DNA from: Verrucomicrobiota bacterium
GTDB taxonomy: Bacteria; Verrucomicrobiota; Verrucomicrobiia; Chthoniobacterales; UBA10450
Assembly (NCBI GenBank): GCA_003219465.1
Contig: QHOX01000062.1
Span: 19,719-77,743 of the forward strand
Direction of reading: 5' to 3'
DNA length: 58,025 bases
The notes below the pieces were generated by a model, which saw only the letters and a program-made list of their open reading frames with translations, was not told the origin of the DNA and searched no databases. Of this stretch, positions 27,386 to 35,959 are shown in pieces. How positions within the stretch are numbered: position 1 is the stretch's first letter; each line of letters opens with the position of its first letter. The position numbers and the translations under genes were made by a program.

Positions 27386-28261
27386 GTGAGTGACATAGCT
27401 GTCATTCTCAATCCAACCGCGGGAAATCTCGAAACTGTTCGGGACTGGCAAGAACGCGTCGAATCAATCGCCGGCGGTTGCCCGATCCGGATTACGTCGC
27501 ATCCGGGCGAGGCCGAAGCGCTCGCTAGACGCGCGGTCGAGGAAGGTTTTGGACGCGTCGTTGCAGCAGGCGGCGACGGAACTGTCAACCATGTGGCAAA
27601 CGGAATCGTCGCCAGCAACGCTGCGCTGGGCATTCTCCCGATGGGTACCGTCAACGTTTTCGCCATGGAAATTGGTCTGCCGTCGAACGATCTCGAGCTC
27701 TGCTGGGAAATCGTCGAGGCCGGAAACATGCGTCTCGTTGATCTACCGAGCGCCAATCGAAAATACTTCGTTCAACTCGGCGGTATTGGGCTCGATGCAC
27801 AAGCTGTGAAGGAAACCAGTCTTGCGTTCAAGCGCAGTCTTGGCCCGCTCAGCTATCTCATCTCTGCGGCACAAATTGCGGCGCGGCAACCGCCGAAGCT
27901 TTTCATCGAATCGGAGAACGCGTCTGTGCGGGAAGGATCGTTTGTTCTCGTCGGAAACGGACGTCTTTACGGCGGACCTTTCCCGTTTTTCAAGCAGGCC
28001 ATCATCGACGATGGCTTGCTTGACGTCGTTGTGTTCAAGCGGCTCGGCTATCTCGAAATCATCAAATATCTCCATGACGTCGTATTCAGCTCAGACATCC
28101 GAGTTCCGGAAATTGAATATTTCCAGACTCGCTACCTGCGCGTCAGTAGCGAGCAGGATGTTCCCCTTGAGCTTGACGGCGAACTGGCCGGCAACTGCCC
28201 GGTGGAATTCCAAATGCACGAAAAAGCGCTTCGTGTGCTAGCGCCTTCAGCCTCGGGATAA
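27386..28261 (+). CDS. Diacylglycerol/sphingolipid-kinase-family lipid kinase
   Basis: The 291-residue protein is of the DAGK catalytic family (YegS/BmrU type). It starts with GTG (VSDIAVILNPTAGN), giving the family's N-terminal NPxAG motif. It has the nucleotide-binding GGDGTVNHVANGI near residue 67 and AALGILPMGTVNVFAMEIG, in which P-x-GT-x-N is diagnostic. The C-terminal beta domain includes FVLVGNGRLYGGPFPFFKQA and IDDGLLDVVVF. It should phosphorylate a lipid alcohol with ATP. In this window a sphingoid base or ceramide is a tempting substrate because of the cluster at 49-55 kb, but the sequence does not decide. It is divergent from the AsmA-like gene. Confidence 0.88.
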   Translation: MSDIAVILNPTAGNLETVRDWQERVESIAGGCPIRITSHPGEAEALARRAVEEGFGRVVAAGGDGTVNHVANGIVASNAALGILPMGTVNVFAMEIGLPSNDLELCWEIVEAGNMRLVDLPSANRKYFVQLGGIGLDAQAVKETSLAFKRSLGPLSYLISAAQIAARQPPKLFIESENASVREGSFVLVGNGRLYGGPFPFFKQAIIDDGLLDVVVFKRLGYLEIIKYLHDVVFSSDIRVPEIEYFQTRYLRVSSEQDVPLELDGELAGNCPVEFQMHEKALRVLAPSASG

Positions 28262-28364
28262 CGCTACTATTCGTTGCAGTTTCAGCCCCCATATGTGAGC
28301 GAAATCTGAATCGACACGGAGTGCCAATGAACACTGCGGCAACTAGTCTTTCGGCTGAAACCGC

Positions 28365-31193
28365 GTGATGTTCTGCGCAATGGATGCGTGTGCGCGCTGG
28401 ATTCGACAAGAATCTGCCACATCGTTGAACCCTTCACAGGTCGAGAGCAGCTTGGTCCAGCTCAGCGAGCAATGGCCGGCAAGCGCGCAGCCCCTGCTCG
28501 AGGTGGTCGAACAATTTCCACTTGGCAAAGCGGCCCTGCTACATCTTCTGGCAGTCTCGAGCATCTGCGCGACACGCTTGACGCGAAACCCTGAGACGCT
28601 GCTGTGGCTTTGTCAGCCAGAAGTATGCTTAGCCCCCCGCGGTCCTGCGGAAACGCGCGCCGAGTTGCATGCTTTGGCGGCTGCTTCCGAGGACAGTACG
28701 AAGTTCGCGGGACTGCGGTTTTGGAAGGGCCGGGAGATGACGCGCGTGGCGTTGCGCGAACTTGCCGGAATCGCCCCGCTGGAAGAGACCACCGGCGAAC
28801 TTTCGCACATCGCAGAGATCTGCATCCGCCGGGTGTTCGAACACTGGGATGCCGCACTTCGCCAGCGACACGGCTCGCCCAAGGCGGATTTTGCCATTCT
28901 TGCACTTGGGAAACTGGGCGGAGGTGAACTGAATCACAGCTCGGACGTTGACCTTCTTTTTCTCTACAGCGAAGAAGGTCAACTTGCGCCGCACATTTCG
29001 TATCACGAATTTTTTAATCGGTTGGGTAACAAGATTCTCGAGACCTTTTCGACGCCGGATCCGGCCGGCTCTCTATTTCGAGTTGACCTGCGCCTGCGCC
29101 CGGAAGGCTCGCCAGGTCCGCTGGCGCGCTCGCTCGAAAGTATGGAAAACTATTATTCCGGTTTCGGCGAAACGTGGGAACGCCTTGCTTTGATTAAAGC
29201 GCGCGGTATCGCTGGCAGCCGCGAGCTGGCTTACGATTTCCTGCGGCAACATCAGCCATTCGTCTATCCGAAAATCACGACGCCCGATTTACTCGACGAA
29301 ATCGCGCACATCAAACATCGCATCGAGCGAGATATCGTGGGAAGAGAGAAACTGGGTCGCGACGTGAAGCTTGGACGTGGCGGCATCCGCGACATCGAAT
29401 TCATCGTGCAGACGCTGCAGCTGATCCACGGAACGCGGCATCCGTTCCTGCAGGAACCGAGCATGCTTAAAGCGTTGCGAGCGCTTCGCGAACTGGATCT
29501 GCTCGCTCCCGATGAAGTTTTGGCTCTGGATAATGCGTATCGGTTTCTCCGGCGCGTCGAGCATCGTCTGCAGATAGAAGGGGAACAGCAGACCCACACT
29601 GTCCCAGACGAACCGGAAGCTCTGCGGCGTCTCGCACTGAGCCTTCGCTTCTCTTCACCCGGCGAGTTTACGGCAACGCTTCACGCGCGGATGGAAACAG
29701 TCCGGCCAATTTTTCAGAGGATCATCTCCGACACGCCGGCGGAATCGGCCAAGCCTAATCTCGAAATTTTCAACGATCCGCAACGAGCCGAAAAGGCGCT
29801 GAGAGACCTCGAACGAGGTCCCACAAGTTTCCATGTTGCGCCGCGGACCCGACAAATCTTTCACAAGCTACGGCCAGCATTGCTAGATTGGCTCCCGAAA
29901 GCTGCGGATCCCGATTCAACGCTGAATCAATTTGTTCGCTTCGTTGAAGCTTACGGACTGCGCAGTCTGCTGTTTGAGTTGCTTGTCACTAATCCGAAGT
30001 TGCTGGAGCTGCTGGTCAAGACGTTCGATGCCAGTCGGTTCGCCGGTGACCTCCTAATTCGCCGGCCGCAACTTCTCGAAGACATCACGCGCGATCCAAC
30101 CTTCGATGAACCGCGAAGCATGGCGGAAAATCTGCGCCGGCTCGACACATTCGGTGCCAACGCGAACAATCTCGACCCCGTGCGCGCATACCGGCAACGG
30201 CAATTGCTGCGTCTCATTTTGCGCGACGTACTGGGACTTGGTAGTCCGTCAATAACGTTCGCCGAGCTTTCCGACTTGGCTGAGGCATGTCTCGTTTTCA
30301 CTCAGAAGCTGCCTGCGAGCGACCAATTGACCGTGATTGCCCTCGGTAAGTTTGGCGGAGGCGAGCTCAGCTACGGCGCGGATCTGGATGTTTTGTTTGT
30401 CGGTGACGATAGCCGGGCGGCGCAAAATCTCGTCGGTGCCATGGCGCAGCGAACTGCCGAGAAGAACATCTGGCCAGTGGATGCGAGGTTGCGGCCGGAA
30501 GGAGAAAAGGGGCCTCTCGTTTGTTCGCTTGAGACTTACGAATGGTATTACGCAAATCGTGCGCAACCATGGGAGCTGCAGGCACTGACTCGCGCGCGGC
30601 CTATCAGCGGTCCGCTGCAGGACGAATTTATGACCCTCGTAAAGCGCGCATGGCGTCAAGCTAGTAAAGCCGCCGATCTCATCGAAAGAATTGACAAAAT
30701 GCTTGAACGCATTCGACGCGAACGCGGGAGCGGCTCAGATTTTCTCGATTTGAAAACTGGAGCCGGCGGAATCATCGAGGCTGAATTTCTTGTTCAAGCA
30801 TTGCAAATGCGCGCAGAGATTTGGGAGCCGAATTGGGAGCGCGCAGCGGATCGATTGCGTGGGCGCAAGCTATTCAACGATGCTGAAGCTGGGAGACTCA
30901 AACAGTCCTACGGTTTCCTGCGCCAGTGCGAATCTGTGTTGCGACGTTACGAGAACAAGGCTGTTTCAACGCTTCCGAACGATCCAAATGAACAACGCAA
31001 GTTTGCCGTTCGGCTTGGCTATCGTGAATTCAACGAATTCCGCCGAGATTATGTCGAGGCTCGTGACGCGATTCACGCGCTGTACAACCGCCGAATGCGG
31101 AAATCCGAAGCCGCCTCTGCGAGGCGCGCATCGCCCCCGCCTTCGCGTAGCTTCGGCGTGACAGGCAGCGAAGCGGCTACAGGAGCGAGCTGA
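28365..31193 (+). CDS. glnE: Glutamine synthetase adenylyltransferase
   Basis: This bifunctional enzyme adds and removes AMP on glutamine synthetase in nitrogen control. The length of 942 residues is as expected. Two nucleotidyltransferase halves are seen. The first has LGKLGGGELNHSSDVDLLFL and later the linked VDLRLRPEGSPGPLARSL. The second has LGKFGGGELSYGADLDVLFV and VDARLRPEGEKGPLVCSLE. The conserved RDIEFIVQTLQLIHG and IIEAEFLVQALQM follow each half. The last 30 or so residues (from KSEAASARRASPPP) are unlike the family and appear to be contributed by a repeat-like tail. It converges on rho with only three bases between stop codons. Confidence 0.95.
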   Translation: MMFCAMDACARWIRQESATSLNPSQVESSLVQLSEQWPASAQPLLEVVEQFPLGKAALLHLLAVSSICATRLTRNPETLLWLCQPEVCLAPRGPAETRAELHALAAASEDSTKFAGLRFWKGREMTRVALRELAGIAPLEETTGELSHIAEICIRRVFEHWDAALRQRHGSPKADFAILALGKLGGGELNHSSDVDLLFLYSEEGQLAPHISYHEFFNRLGNKILETFSTPDPAGSLFRVDLRLRPEGSPGPLARSLESMENYYSGFGETWERLALIKARGIAGSRELAYDFLRQHQPFVYPKITTPDLLDEIAHIKHRIERDIVGREKLGRDVKLGRGGIRDIEFIVQTLQLIHGTRHPFLQEPSMLKALRALRELDLLAPDEVLALDNAYRFLRRVEHRLQIEGEQQTHTVPDEPEALRRLALSLRFSSPGEFTATLHARMETVRPIFQRIISDTPAESAKPNLEIFNDPQRAEKALRDLERGPTSFHVAPRTRQIFHKLRPALLDWLPKAADPDSTLNQFVRFVEAYGLRSLLFELLVTNPKLLELLVKTFDASRFAGDLLIRRPQLLEDITRDPTFDEPRSMAENLRRLDTFGANANNLDPVRAYRQRQLLRLILRDVLGLGSPSITFAELSDLAEACLVFTQKLPASDQLTVIALGKFGGGELSYGADLDVLFVGDDSRAAQNLVGAMAQRTAEKNIWPVDARLRPEGEKGPLVCSLETYEWYYANRAQPWELQALTRARPISGPLQDEFMTLVKRAWRQASKAADLIERIDKMLERIRRERGSGSDFLDLKTGAGGIIEAEFLVQALQMRAEIWEPNWERAADRLRGRKLFNDAEAGRLKQSYGFLRQCESVLRRYENKAVSTLPNDPNEQRKFAVRLGYREFNEFRRDYVEARDAIHALYNRRMRKSEAASARRASPPPSRSFGVTGSEAATGAS

Positions 31194-31196
31194 AGT

Positions 31197-32657
31197 TTAG
31201 CCCGGAATGCCTTTGAGCATTTCAGTGTTCGTCGGGAATTTTTTAACAAACATCAGGAGACGCTGAATGGCTTCCTCCGGTTTGTGACCGGCGAGACCGC
31301 GCCGGATGAGATTGATTTTCTCCAATTCCCACGGTTGTAACAGCAGTTCTTCGCGGCGCGTTCCGGAGAGGAAGATATCGATCGCCGGGTAGATTCGCTG
31401 GTCGCTGATTTTCCGGTCGAGCACCATTTCCATGTTTCCGGTGCCTTTGAATTCCTGAAAGATCAGCTCGTCCATGCGGCTGCCGGTTTCGATCAGCGCT
31501 GTGGCCACGATCGTGAGCGAACCAGCTTCCTCCGTGTTCCGCGCGGCTGCGAAAATCTTTCGTGGAATTTCCATCGCACGCGCATCAATACCACCGCTCA
31601 TGGTGCGACCTCCCCCGCCCATTGCGTTGTTGAATGCGCGAGCGGTGCGCGTAATCGAGTCGAGTAGAATAAAGACGTGTTTGCCTGCTTCGACCAGGCG
31701 CTTGGCGCGCTCAATGGCAAGTTGTGAAATCCGCGTGTGACTCTTGATATCGGCATCATTGGAGCTGGCCATCAGCTGCGCTGTCGGGTGGGACCGGCGA
31801 AAATCAGTCACTTCCTCCGGACGTTCATCTACCAGCAGAATGATCAGGATCATCTCCGGGTGATTCTTCGCGACTGCATCGGCGATGTGATGCAACAGCG
31901 TCGTTTTGCCTGTCCGCGGCGGCGCGACAATCAAACCGCGCTGGCCCATGCCCAGCGGCGTCATCAAATCCATGATCCGCGTCGTGTAACGGTCCGACAC
32001 TGTCTCAAGCTTGATTCGCTTATTCGGATTGATTGTCGTTAATTCTTCAAATGGACGAAGGCCCTGGTATTTCGCCGGTTCTTCCCCGTTGATTGTAACG
32101 AGCCTCGTTAATTGAGGGCCACGGCTGCCGCGCCGGATTTCGCCATTGATCCACATGCCATCGCGCAAAGCGAACCGGCGCACGATCTCGGGAGTGACAA
32201 AGATGTCCTGCGGTGTCTGGACAAAATTTCGTTTCGGATCGCGCAGGAAGCCAAACCCTTTGCCGGAAATTTCAATGATGCCTTCGCCAAATTCCGGTTC
32301 GCTTTGAACCGGTTCGCTGGTTTCGATAGCGCCTTCAGCAGCTTCTCGGCCGCTCGGCGCGCCGTGTTGATCGAGAGTCTCGACGGCAACCTCTGCAACG
32401 GCGTTATCGGCGTTTGTCGACGATGAATTTGGCGATTCTTCGGAATTATCGCGATCGCGCCGGAATCGATCACCTCGGTAACGCCGTCTCGGGAAACGCC
32501 GGCGCGGGCGATGCTGACGTTGCTCCGGCAACGCGGATTCGGTTTCCAGCGGCGCAGGCTGGTTTTCATTTTCTTCGTTCATAAGCTGAGAATTGTTCGC
32601 TGCAGTTTGGGGGGCAGCGCCCTTAACACGTCTCCTGTAAGCAGTAAGTTTTTTCAC
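31197..32657 (-). CDS. rho: Transcription termination factor Rho
   Basis: This is an RNA helicase that ends transcription, a hexamer acting on nascent RNA. The 486 residues include an N-terminal disordered, Arg/Asn/Pro-rich stretch, a cold-shock-like RNA-binding part (GKGFGFLRDPKRNFVQTPQD) and the ATPase with Walker A VAPPRTGKTTLLHHIADAV, Walker B ILIILLVDERPEEVTDFRR, the Q-loop region RTARAFNNAMGGGGRTMSGG and the R-loop region RMDELIFQEFKGTGNMEM. The start is GTG at 32657, overlapping the yebC stop (GTGA), with AGG about nine bases upstream. An ATG at 32582 is an alternative. The charged N-terminal extension is common in Rho proteins from many phyla. Confidence 0.95.
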   Translation of the reverse strand: MKKLTAYRRRVKGAAPQTAANNSQLMNEENENQPAPLETESALPEQRQHRPRRRFPRRRYRGDRFRRDRDNSEESPNSSSTNADNAVAEVAVETLDQHGAPSGREAAEGAIETSEPVQSEPEFGEGIIEISGKGFGFLRDPKRNFVQTPQDIFVTPEIVRRFALRDGMWINGEIRRGSRGPQLTRLVTINGEEPAKYQGLRPFEELTTINPNKRIKLETVSDRYTTRIMDLMTPLGMGQRGLIVAPPRTGKTTLLHHIADAVAKNHPEMILIILLVDERPEEVTDFRRSHPTAQLMASSNDADIKSHTRISQLAIERAKRLVEAGKHVFILLDSITRTARAFNNAMGGGGRTMSGGIDARAMEIPRKIFAAARNTEEAGSLTIVATALIETGSRMDELIFQEFKGTGNMEMVLDRKISDQRIYPAIDIFLSGTRREELLLQPWELEKINLIRRGLAGHKPEEAIQRLLMFVKKFPTNTEMLKGIPG

Positions 32658-33409
32658 GCCGGCAACCTGGCCAGCAATTCGTCGGGAATGTCTAGATTTG
32701 AATAGACGTTTTGCACGTCATCGTCCTCTTCGAGCGCATCGCACAAGAGTAGCACCTGACGCGCCACGGTCTCGTCCCTGACCGCGACTGTAGTATCTGG
32801 AATAAACGTAAACCTTTGCCCATCGGTACTGACGCCTGCTTTCTTGAGCGCTTCAGCTACGGCGTAGAGCTGATCGTGGGAAGTGATAATAACATATTGA
32901 TCCTCCTCCGTTGTCAACTCCTCCGCGCCACCTTCCAAGGCGATCTCCAACAGACGGTCCTCATCAATGGTTGAACGCGGGACGGTGATATGCCCCTTTC
33001 GGTGGAACATGTACGAGACGCTGCCGCTCGAGGCGAGGTTGCCGTTATTTTGAGTAAAAATTCTGCGGATCTCCGCTCCCGTGCGGTTTCTGTTATCTGT
33101 CGCAGTTTCGACGATAATGGCCACACCACCGGGCGCGTACCCTTCGTAAGTGATCTCGTCGAACTGTTCGCCATCTCTTCCCTCGCCCGTGCCGCGTTTG
33201 ATAGCGCGCTCGATATTGTCATTCGGCATGCTCTGTGCTCGCGCCGCCTGAATCGCACTACGGAGACGCGGATTGGCGCCAGGATCGCCGCCACCGGTTT
33301 TTGCGGCGATGGTTATTTCCTTTGATAATTTGCTGAAGATCTTGCCGCGTTTCGCGTCGATCGCGCCTTTAAAGCGCTTGACCTTCGACCATTTACTATG
33401 TCCCGCCAT
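32654..33409 (-). CDS. yebC: YebC/PmpR family transcription or translation factor
   Basis: The 251-residue protein starts MAGHSKWSKVKRFKGAIDAK and carries the YebC hallmarks RGKIFSKLSKEITIAAKTGG, SMPNDNIERAIKRGTGEG, EGYAPGGVAIIVETATDNRN and FHRKGHI. YebC proteins form three-lobed structures. Some bind promoters (PmpR) and others help the ribosome at proline-rich sequences. The gene is upstream of and overlaps rho, so both are likely co-transcribed. The length is normal. Confidence 0.95.
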   Translation of the reverse strand: MAGHSKWSKVKRFKGAIDAKRGKIFSKLSKEITIAAKTGGGDPGANPRLRSAIQAARAQSMPNDNIERAIKRGTGEGRDGEQFDEITYEGYAPGGVAIIVETATDNRNRTGAEIRRIFTQNNGNLASSGSVSYMFHRKGHITVPRSTIDEDRLLEIALEGGAEELTTEEDQYVIITSHDQLYAVAEALKKAGVSTDGQRFTFIPDTTVAVRDETVARQVLLLCDALEEDDDVQNVYSNLDIPDELLARLPA

Positions 33410-33521
33410 GGATGCGGAGTTGTGTTAGACGTGAAAGGTTGCGAATACTGCACCTCGCAAGAGAACCACTAGCGAGGAAGAAATTTACCGCGGCTAATCA
33501 ATCGCACGAAAACTCCTTTCG

Positions 33522-33629
33522 TCAATAGTTTCGGGGCAGGGCAGCGCGGCTGATAGCGTGTACGAGGGATGTCCAAGTAAACATCACGATTCCGTCGAGA
33601 ATACCGGCAAGTAGAACTCTCGTACGCAT
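33522..33629 (-). pseudogene. Inverted N-terminal fragment of a membrane protein
   Basis: A 35-residue reading frame on the minus strand starts MRTRVLLAGILDGIVMFTWT and then reads SLVHAISRAALPRNY before a stop. A start followed by RVLLAGILxGIVMFxW and a SxxHA helix is what I would expect at the N-terminus of the small four-helix membrane proteins whose C-terminal half appears just next to it on the plus strand (33581-33880). The two pieces point in opposite directions with their breakpoints about 15 bases apart. The simplest reading is that one gene was split by a small inversion with loss of the middle. Confidence 0.45.
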
Positions 33630-33880
33630 GGATCGCGAGCGATTTGCCGAATGCGATTTTAGCAGTGTTCCTTTTGGCTCAGACGAAAATTGGCAGCTTT
33701 GCCGGACGAATCGGCTTCGTCGTTGTAGCTGGGGTCCTGGCCGCGATCGCAACGGACGTTTCTTACTGGAACTTCCCTGGTGTTTACACAGCCAGCTATA
33801 GACTCACTGAAATTATCGGCTTCCTTGTGGTCGGAATTGTTGCCAGCCTCGTGCTGCGAAAGCGCGCCACCACGGCCTGA
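33581..33880 (+). pseudogene. C-terminal fragment of a membrane protein
   Basis: The plus-strand frame is open from 33581. The translation from TTG 33644 reads MPNAILAVFLLAQTKIGSFA and then GRIGFVVVAGVLAAIATDVS, YWNFPGVYTASYRLTEIIGF and a last helix LVVGIVASLVLRKR. It has three membrane helices and the YWNFPGxYTAxY motif, which looks like the back half of a small conserved membrane protein. A normal start and first helix are missing. The likely front end lies inverted at 33522-33629. It could still be expressed from TTG, but there is no good ribosome binding site. Confidence 0.5.
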
Positions 33881-33886
33881 AGCTAA

Positions 33887-34315
33887 TCACTGATCACCGC
33901 GGTGATCGGAATGAAGTTCACGAACCGTGAGCGTCGGCCGACCATTCACAGGTGCGTAGGTTGCCTCTGCGTGGCCATCACTGCGTTTGAAACGTCGCGC
34001 CGTGCCGATGTTGTCCGCCCTCCATGTGCCGCCCGCTGCGTTTGCCTTCAGGAATCGCGCGATTTCCCTTTCGGAAAGGTCGGTGCCTTTCACGTGCGAA
34101 TAGGTTTCCAAAATACTCCGATCATTAGCAAACGTCACGAAGTAGAGATATCGATCCTTCTTGTAAACGACAGTTACCGTTCCGTCATTCCGCAGACGTC
34201 GCTGCATAACTGCGCCGTACGAGTCTTCAATCTTATCGCTGCTGTCGCCTAGGCGAGCCCAGCCCGAGTTCGCGGCTGCGAAGACACTGAGGATCAAGAC
34301 AAATGTTACCTTCAC
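33887..34315 (-). CDS. Small exported protein of unknown function
   Basis: From GTG 34315 the protein starts VKVTFVLILSVFAAANSGWA, a good signal peptide. A longer frame from ATG 34375 adds 20 polar residues and would bury it. The mature part of about 122 residues includes ARLGDSSDKIEDSYGAVMQR, a beta-like region VTVVYKKDRYLYFVTFANDR and a lysine/arginine-rich end. Its pattern (G-D-x-x-x-x-I-E-x-x-Y-G at the start, a hydrophobic beta strand after) recalls small secreted proteins found in several Verrucomicrobia, but I do not know a name. Confidence 0.6.
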   Translation of the reverse strand: MKVTFVLILSVFAAANSGWARLGDSSDKIEDSYGAVMQRRLRNDGTVTVVYKKDRYLYFVTFANDRSILETYSHVKGTDLSEREIARFLKANAAGGTWRADNIGTARRFKRSDGHAEATYAPVNGRPTLTVRELHSDHRGDQ

Positions 34316-34428
34316 CCTTTTCAATCCGCCACTTTGCAGCAATCGGCAAACCGGACTGTCGTGTCTGCATCGCAATTTTCTGAGCTTCCTTTTTTTGCAA
34401 AACCATCCCAGGCAAGCATTGTCGCAGC

Positions 34429-35136
34429 ATGAAAGCGGAACCGCTGTCCAGTGCTTTTACCGAACTTTCGACTCCGCTAATTGCCGATGCCGCTTTGCGC
34501 TTAAAAATTCCCTTCCGGTCCAGCCCGCCTGGTATTCGATCGGTGACGCCGAATCAACGCCTCGCCGGCGCTGCGCGGCCGGTCCGACATTTTGGAAGCG
34601 TGGATGTTTTCCTGGAGGCGATGCAATCCGCGCGACCCGGTGACGTTCTGATCATCGACAACGGCGGACGCCTGGACGAAGGCTGTATCGGCGATTTAAT
34701 CGCGCTCGAGGCTGAACACTGCGGTTTGGCTGGAATCATTGTCTGGGGCGCGCATCGCGACACACCAGAGCTGCGGCAGATTCGTCTGCCAATTTTCAGC
34801 TACGGCACCTGCCCCTGCGGCCCGCGGCGCCTCGATGCTCGTGATTCCTTGGCCTTGCGCTCGGCGCGCTTCGGGAATTTCGTCGTCGAATCGAATGACG
34901 TGGTGTTCGCCGATGACGACGGTTGTTTGTTTGTCCTTGCAGAACACACCGACGACCTCCTTTCGGTTGCACACGAAATCTGGCAACGGGAACGGCGTCA
35001 GGCCGAGGCGATCAACAATGCGCGTTCCCTGCGCGAACAGTTGGACTTCGCGCAATATCTCGAGAAGCGGGCAGCCGATCCGACCTATACGTTTCGGGAG
35101 CACCTTCGAAAAATCAGCGGTGCGATCGAAGAATAA
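34429..35136 (+). CDS. RraA-like family protein
   Basis: The 235-residue protein fits the RraA/HMG aldolase-like fold. It has LSTPLIADAALRLKI near the start, RPGDVLIIDNGGRLDEGCIG with the GD motif, the conserved GDLIALEAEHCGLAGIIVWG and HRDTPELRQIRLPIFSYG, followed by VFADDDGCLFV. Members act either as oxaloacetate decarboxylase / 4-hydroxy-4-methyl-2-oxoglutarate aldolase or as an RNase E inhibitor. The active-site Arg-Asp pair appears as HRD, which is compatible with the aldolase-type fold. The true substrate is not evident. The C-terminus has an added helix (about 200-235). Confidence 0.8.
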   Translation: MKAEPLSSAFTELSTPLIADAALRLKIPFRSSPPGIRSVTPNQRLAGAARPVRHFGSVDVFLEAMQSARPGDVLIIDNGGRLDEGCIGDLIALEAEHCGLAGIIVWGAHRDTPELRQIRLPIFSYGTCPCGPRRLDARDSLALRSARFGNFVVESNDVVFADDDGCLFVLAEHTDDLLSVAHEIWQRERRQAEAINNARSLREQLDFAQYLEKRAADPTYTFREHLRKISGAIEE

Positions 35137-35190
35137 GCCGGCCAGGACGCACGTAGGAGTCCAGGAGCAAGAATCGATTCCCCACTGCAT

Positions 35191-35643
35191 ATGCCGATAA
35201 AGCTCAAAACTCGAAAGCGAGCCGTACAGATCGAGGTTCGCCAGTCCGGTGTGCACGGTCGCGGCGTTTACACCACGCAGTTCATTCCCAAAGGCATGCG
35301 AATCATTGAATACACCGGCGAACGCGTCTCATGGGAAGCCGCCCCTGACAAAGCCAACGATCCACACACTTTCAACTTCGGGTTGGAAAACGGCGATGTA
35401 ATCAATCCAGAGATTGGCGGTAACGACGCGCGCTGGATTAACCATTCATGCAATCCAAACTGTGAAGCTATCGAGGAAGATGACCGAATCTTCATCTATG
35501 CCATGCGTAACATTCAAGCCGGCGAGGAACTCCTTTATGATTATCGCATGGAAATCGACGAACCGATCACGGAGGCAGCCAAAAAGAAATTCGCGTGCCA
35601 CTGCGGCGCCTCAAATTGCCGCGGCACAATGCTTGAGCTGTGA
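35191..35643 (+). CDS. SET-domain protein (lysine methyltransferase-like)
   Basis: The 150-residue protein is almost entirely a SET domain. It begins VRQSGVHGRGVYTTQFIPKG, then has RIIEYTGERVS, the key ARWINHSCNPNCEAIEEDD, GEELLYDYRM and a post-SET motif CHCGASNCRGTML with three zinc-binding cysteines (plus the fourth in NHSCNPNC). These are the features that bind S-adenosylmethionine and place the target lysine. SET proteins are eukaryotic-style and occur sporadically in bacteria. The target here is unknown, perhaps a ribosomal or DNA-binding protein. It is close to, but not overlapping, the RraA-like gene (54 bases). Confidence 0.9.
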   Translation: MPIKLKTRKRAVQIEVRQSGVHGRGVYTTQFIPKGMRIIEYTGERVSWEAAPDKANDPHTFNFGLENGDVINPEIGGNDARWINHSCNPNCEAIEEDDRIFIYAMRNIQAGEELLYDYRMEIDEPITEAAKKKFACHCGASNCRGTMLEL

Positions 35644-35781
35644 GGAGCCGAAAACCGCTTCCTAATTCTTCCTTCCTACTTCTTACTTCTTCCCTGGAAA
35701 TTGCTCCTTATAGGAACCTCCTATCCCAACTAGACGCATAAAGTATTTCAATCCGCCCCCGGGTTGTGGCCTGTTGATTAC

Positions 35782-35955
35782 ATGGAAACTAGAATACCGA
35801 TAGGACAGCGCATTTCACGCTTCCTCGAGGAACGATATATCCATAGGACGCGCCCTCATTATTTGCCTGAGCTCGCGATGTTTGGAGTGATCTTGATCCT
35901 CGTCGTCTGGCCTATGTTATCGATGGTCGCGACGGCGCTGGAGACGATGCGATAG
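35782..35955 (+). CDS. Small single-helix membrane protein
   Basis: The ATG at 35782 encodes a 57-residue protein. A positively charged front (METRIPIGQRISRFLEERYI) is followed by HRTRPHYLPELA and one membrane helix (MFGVILILVVWPMLSMVATA). The basic N-terminus and the helix near the C-terminus suggest a tail-anchored inner-membrane peptide facing the cytoplasm. No function is known. It converges on the LysR gene four bases away. Confidence 0.5.
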   Translation: METRIPIGQRISRFLEERYIHRTRPHYLPELAMFGVILILVVWPMLSMVATALETMR

Positions 35956-35959
35956 AAAG

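Noticed and set aside
35660-35700. Pyrimidine-rich tract CTTCCTTCCTACTTCTTACT
   Set aside because: A low-complexity intergenic stretch. It has no repeat elsewhere in the window that would make it a defined element.
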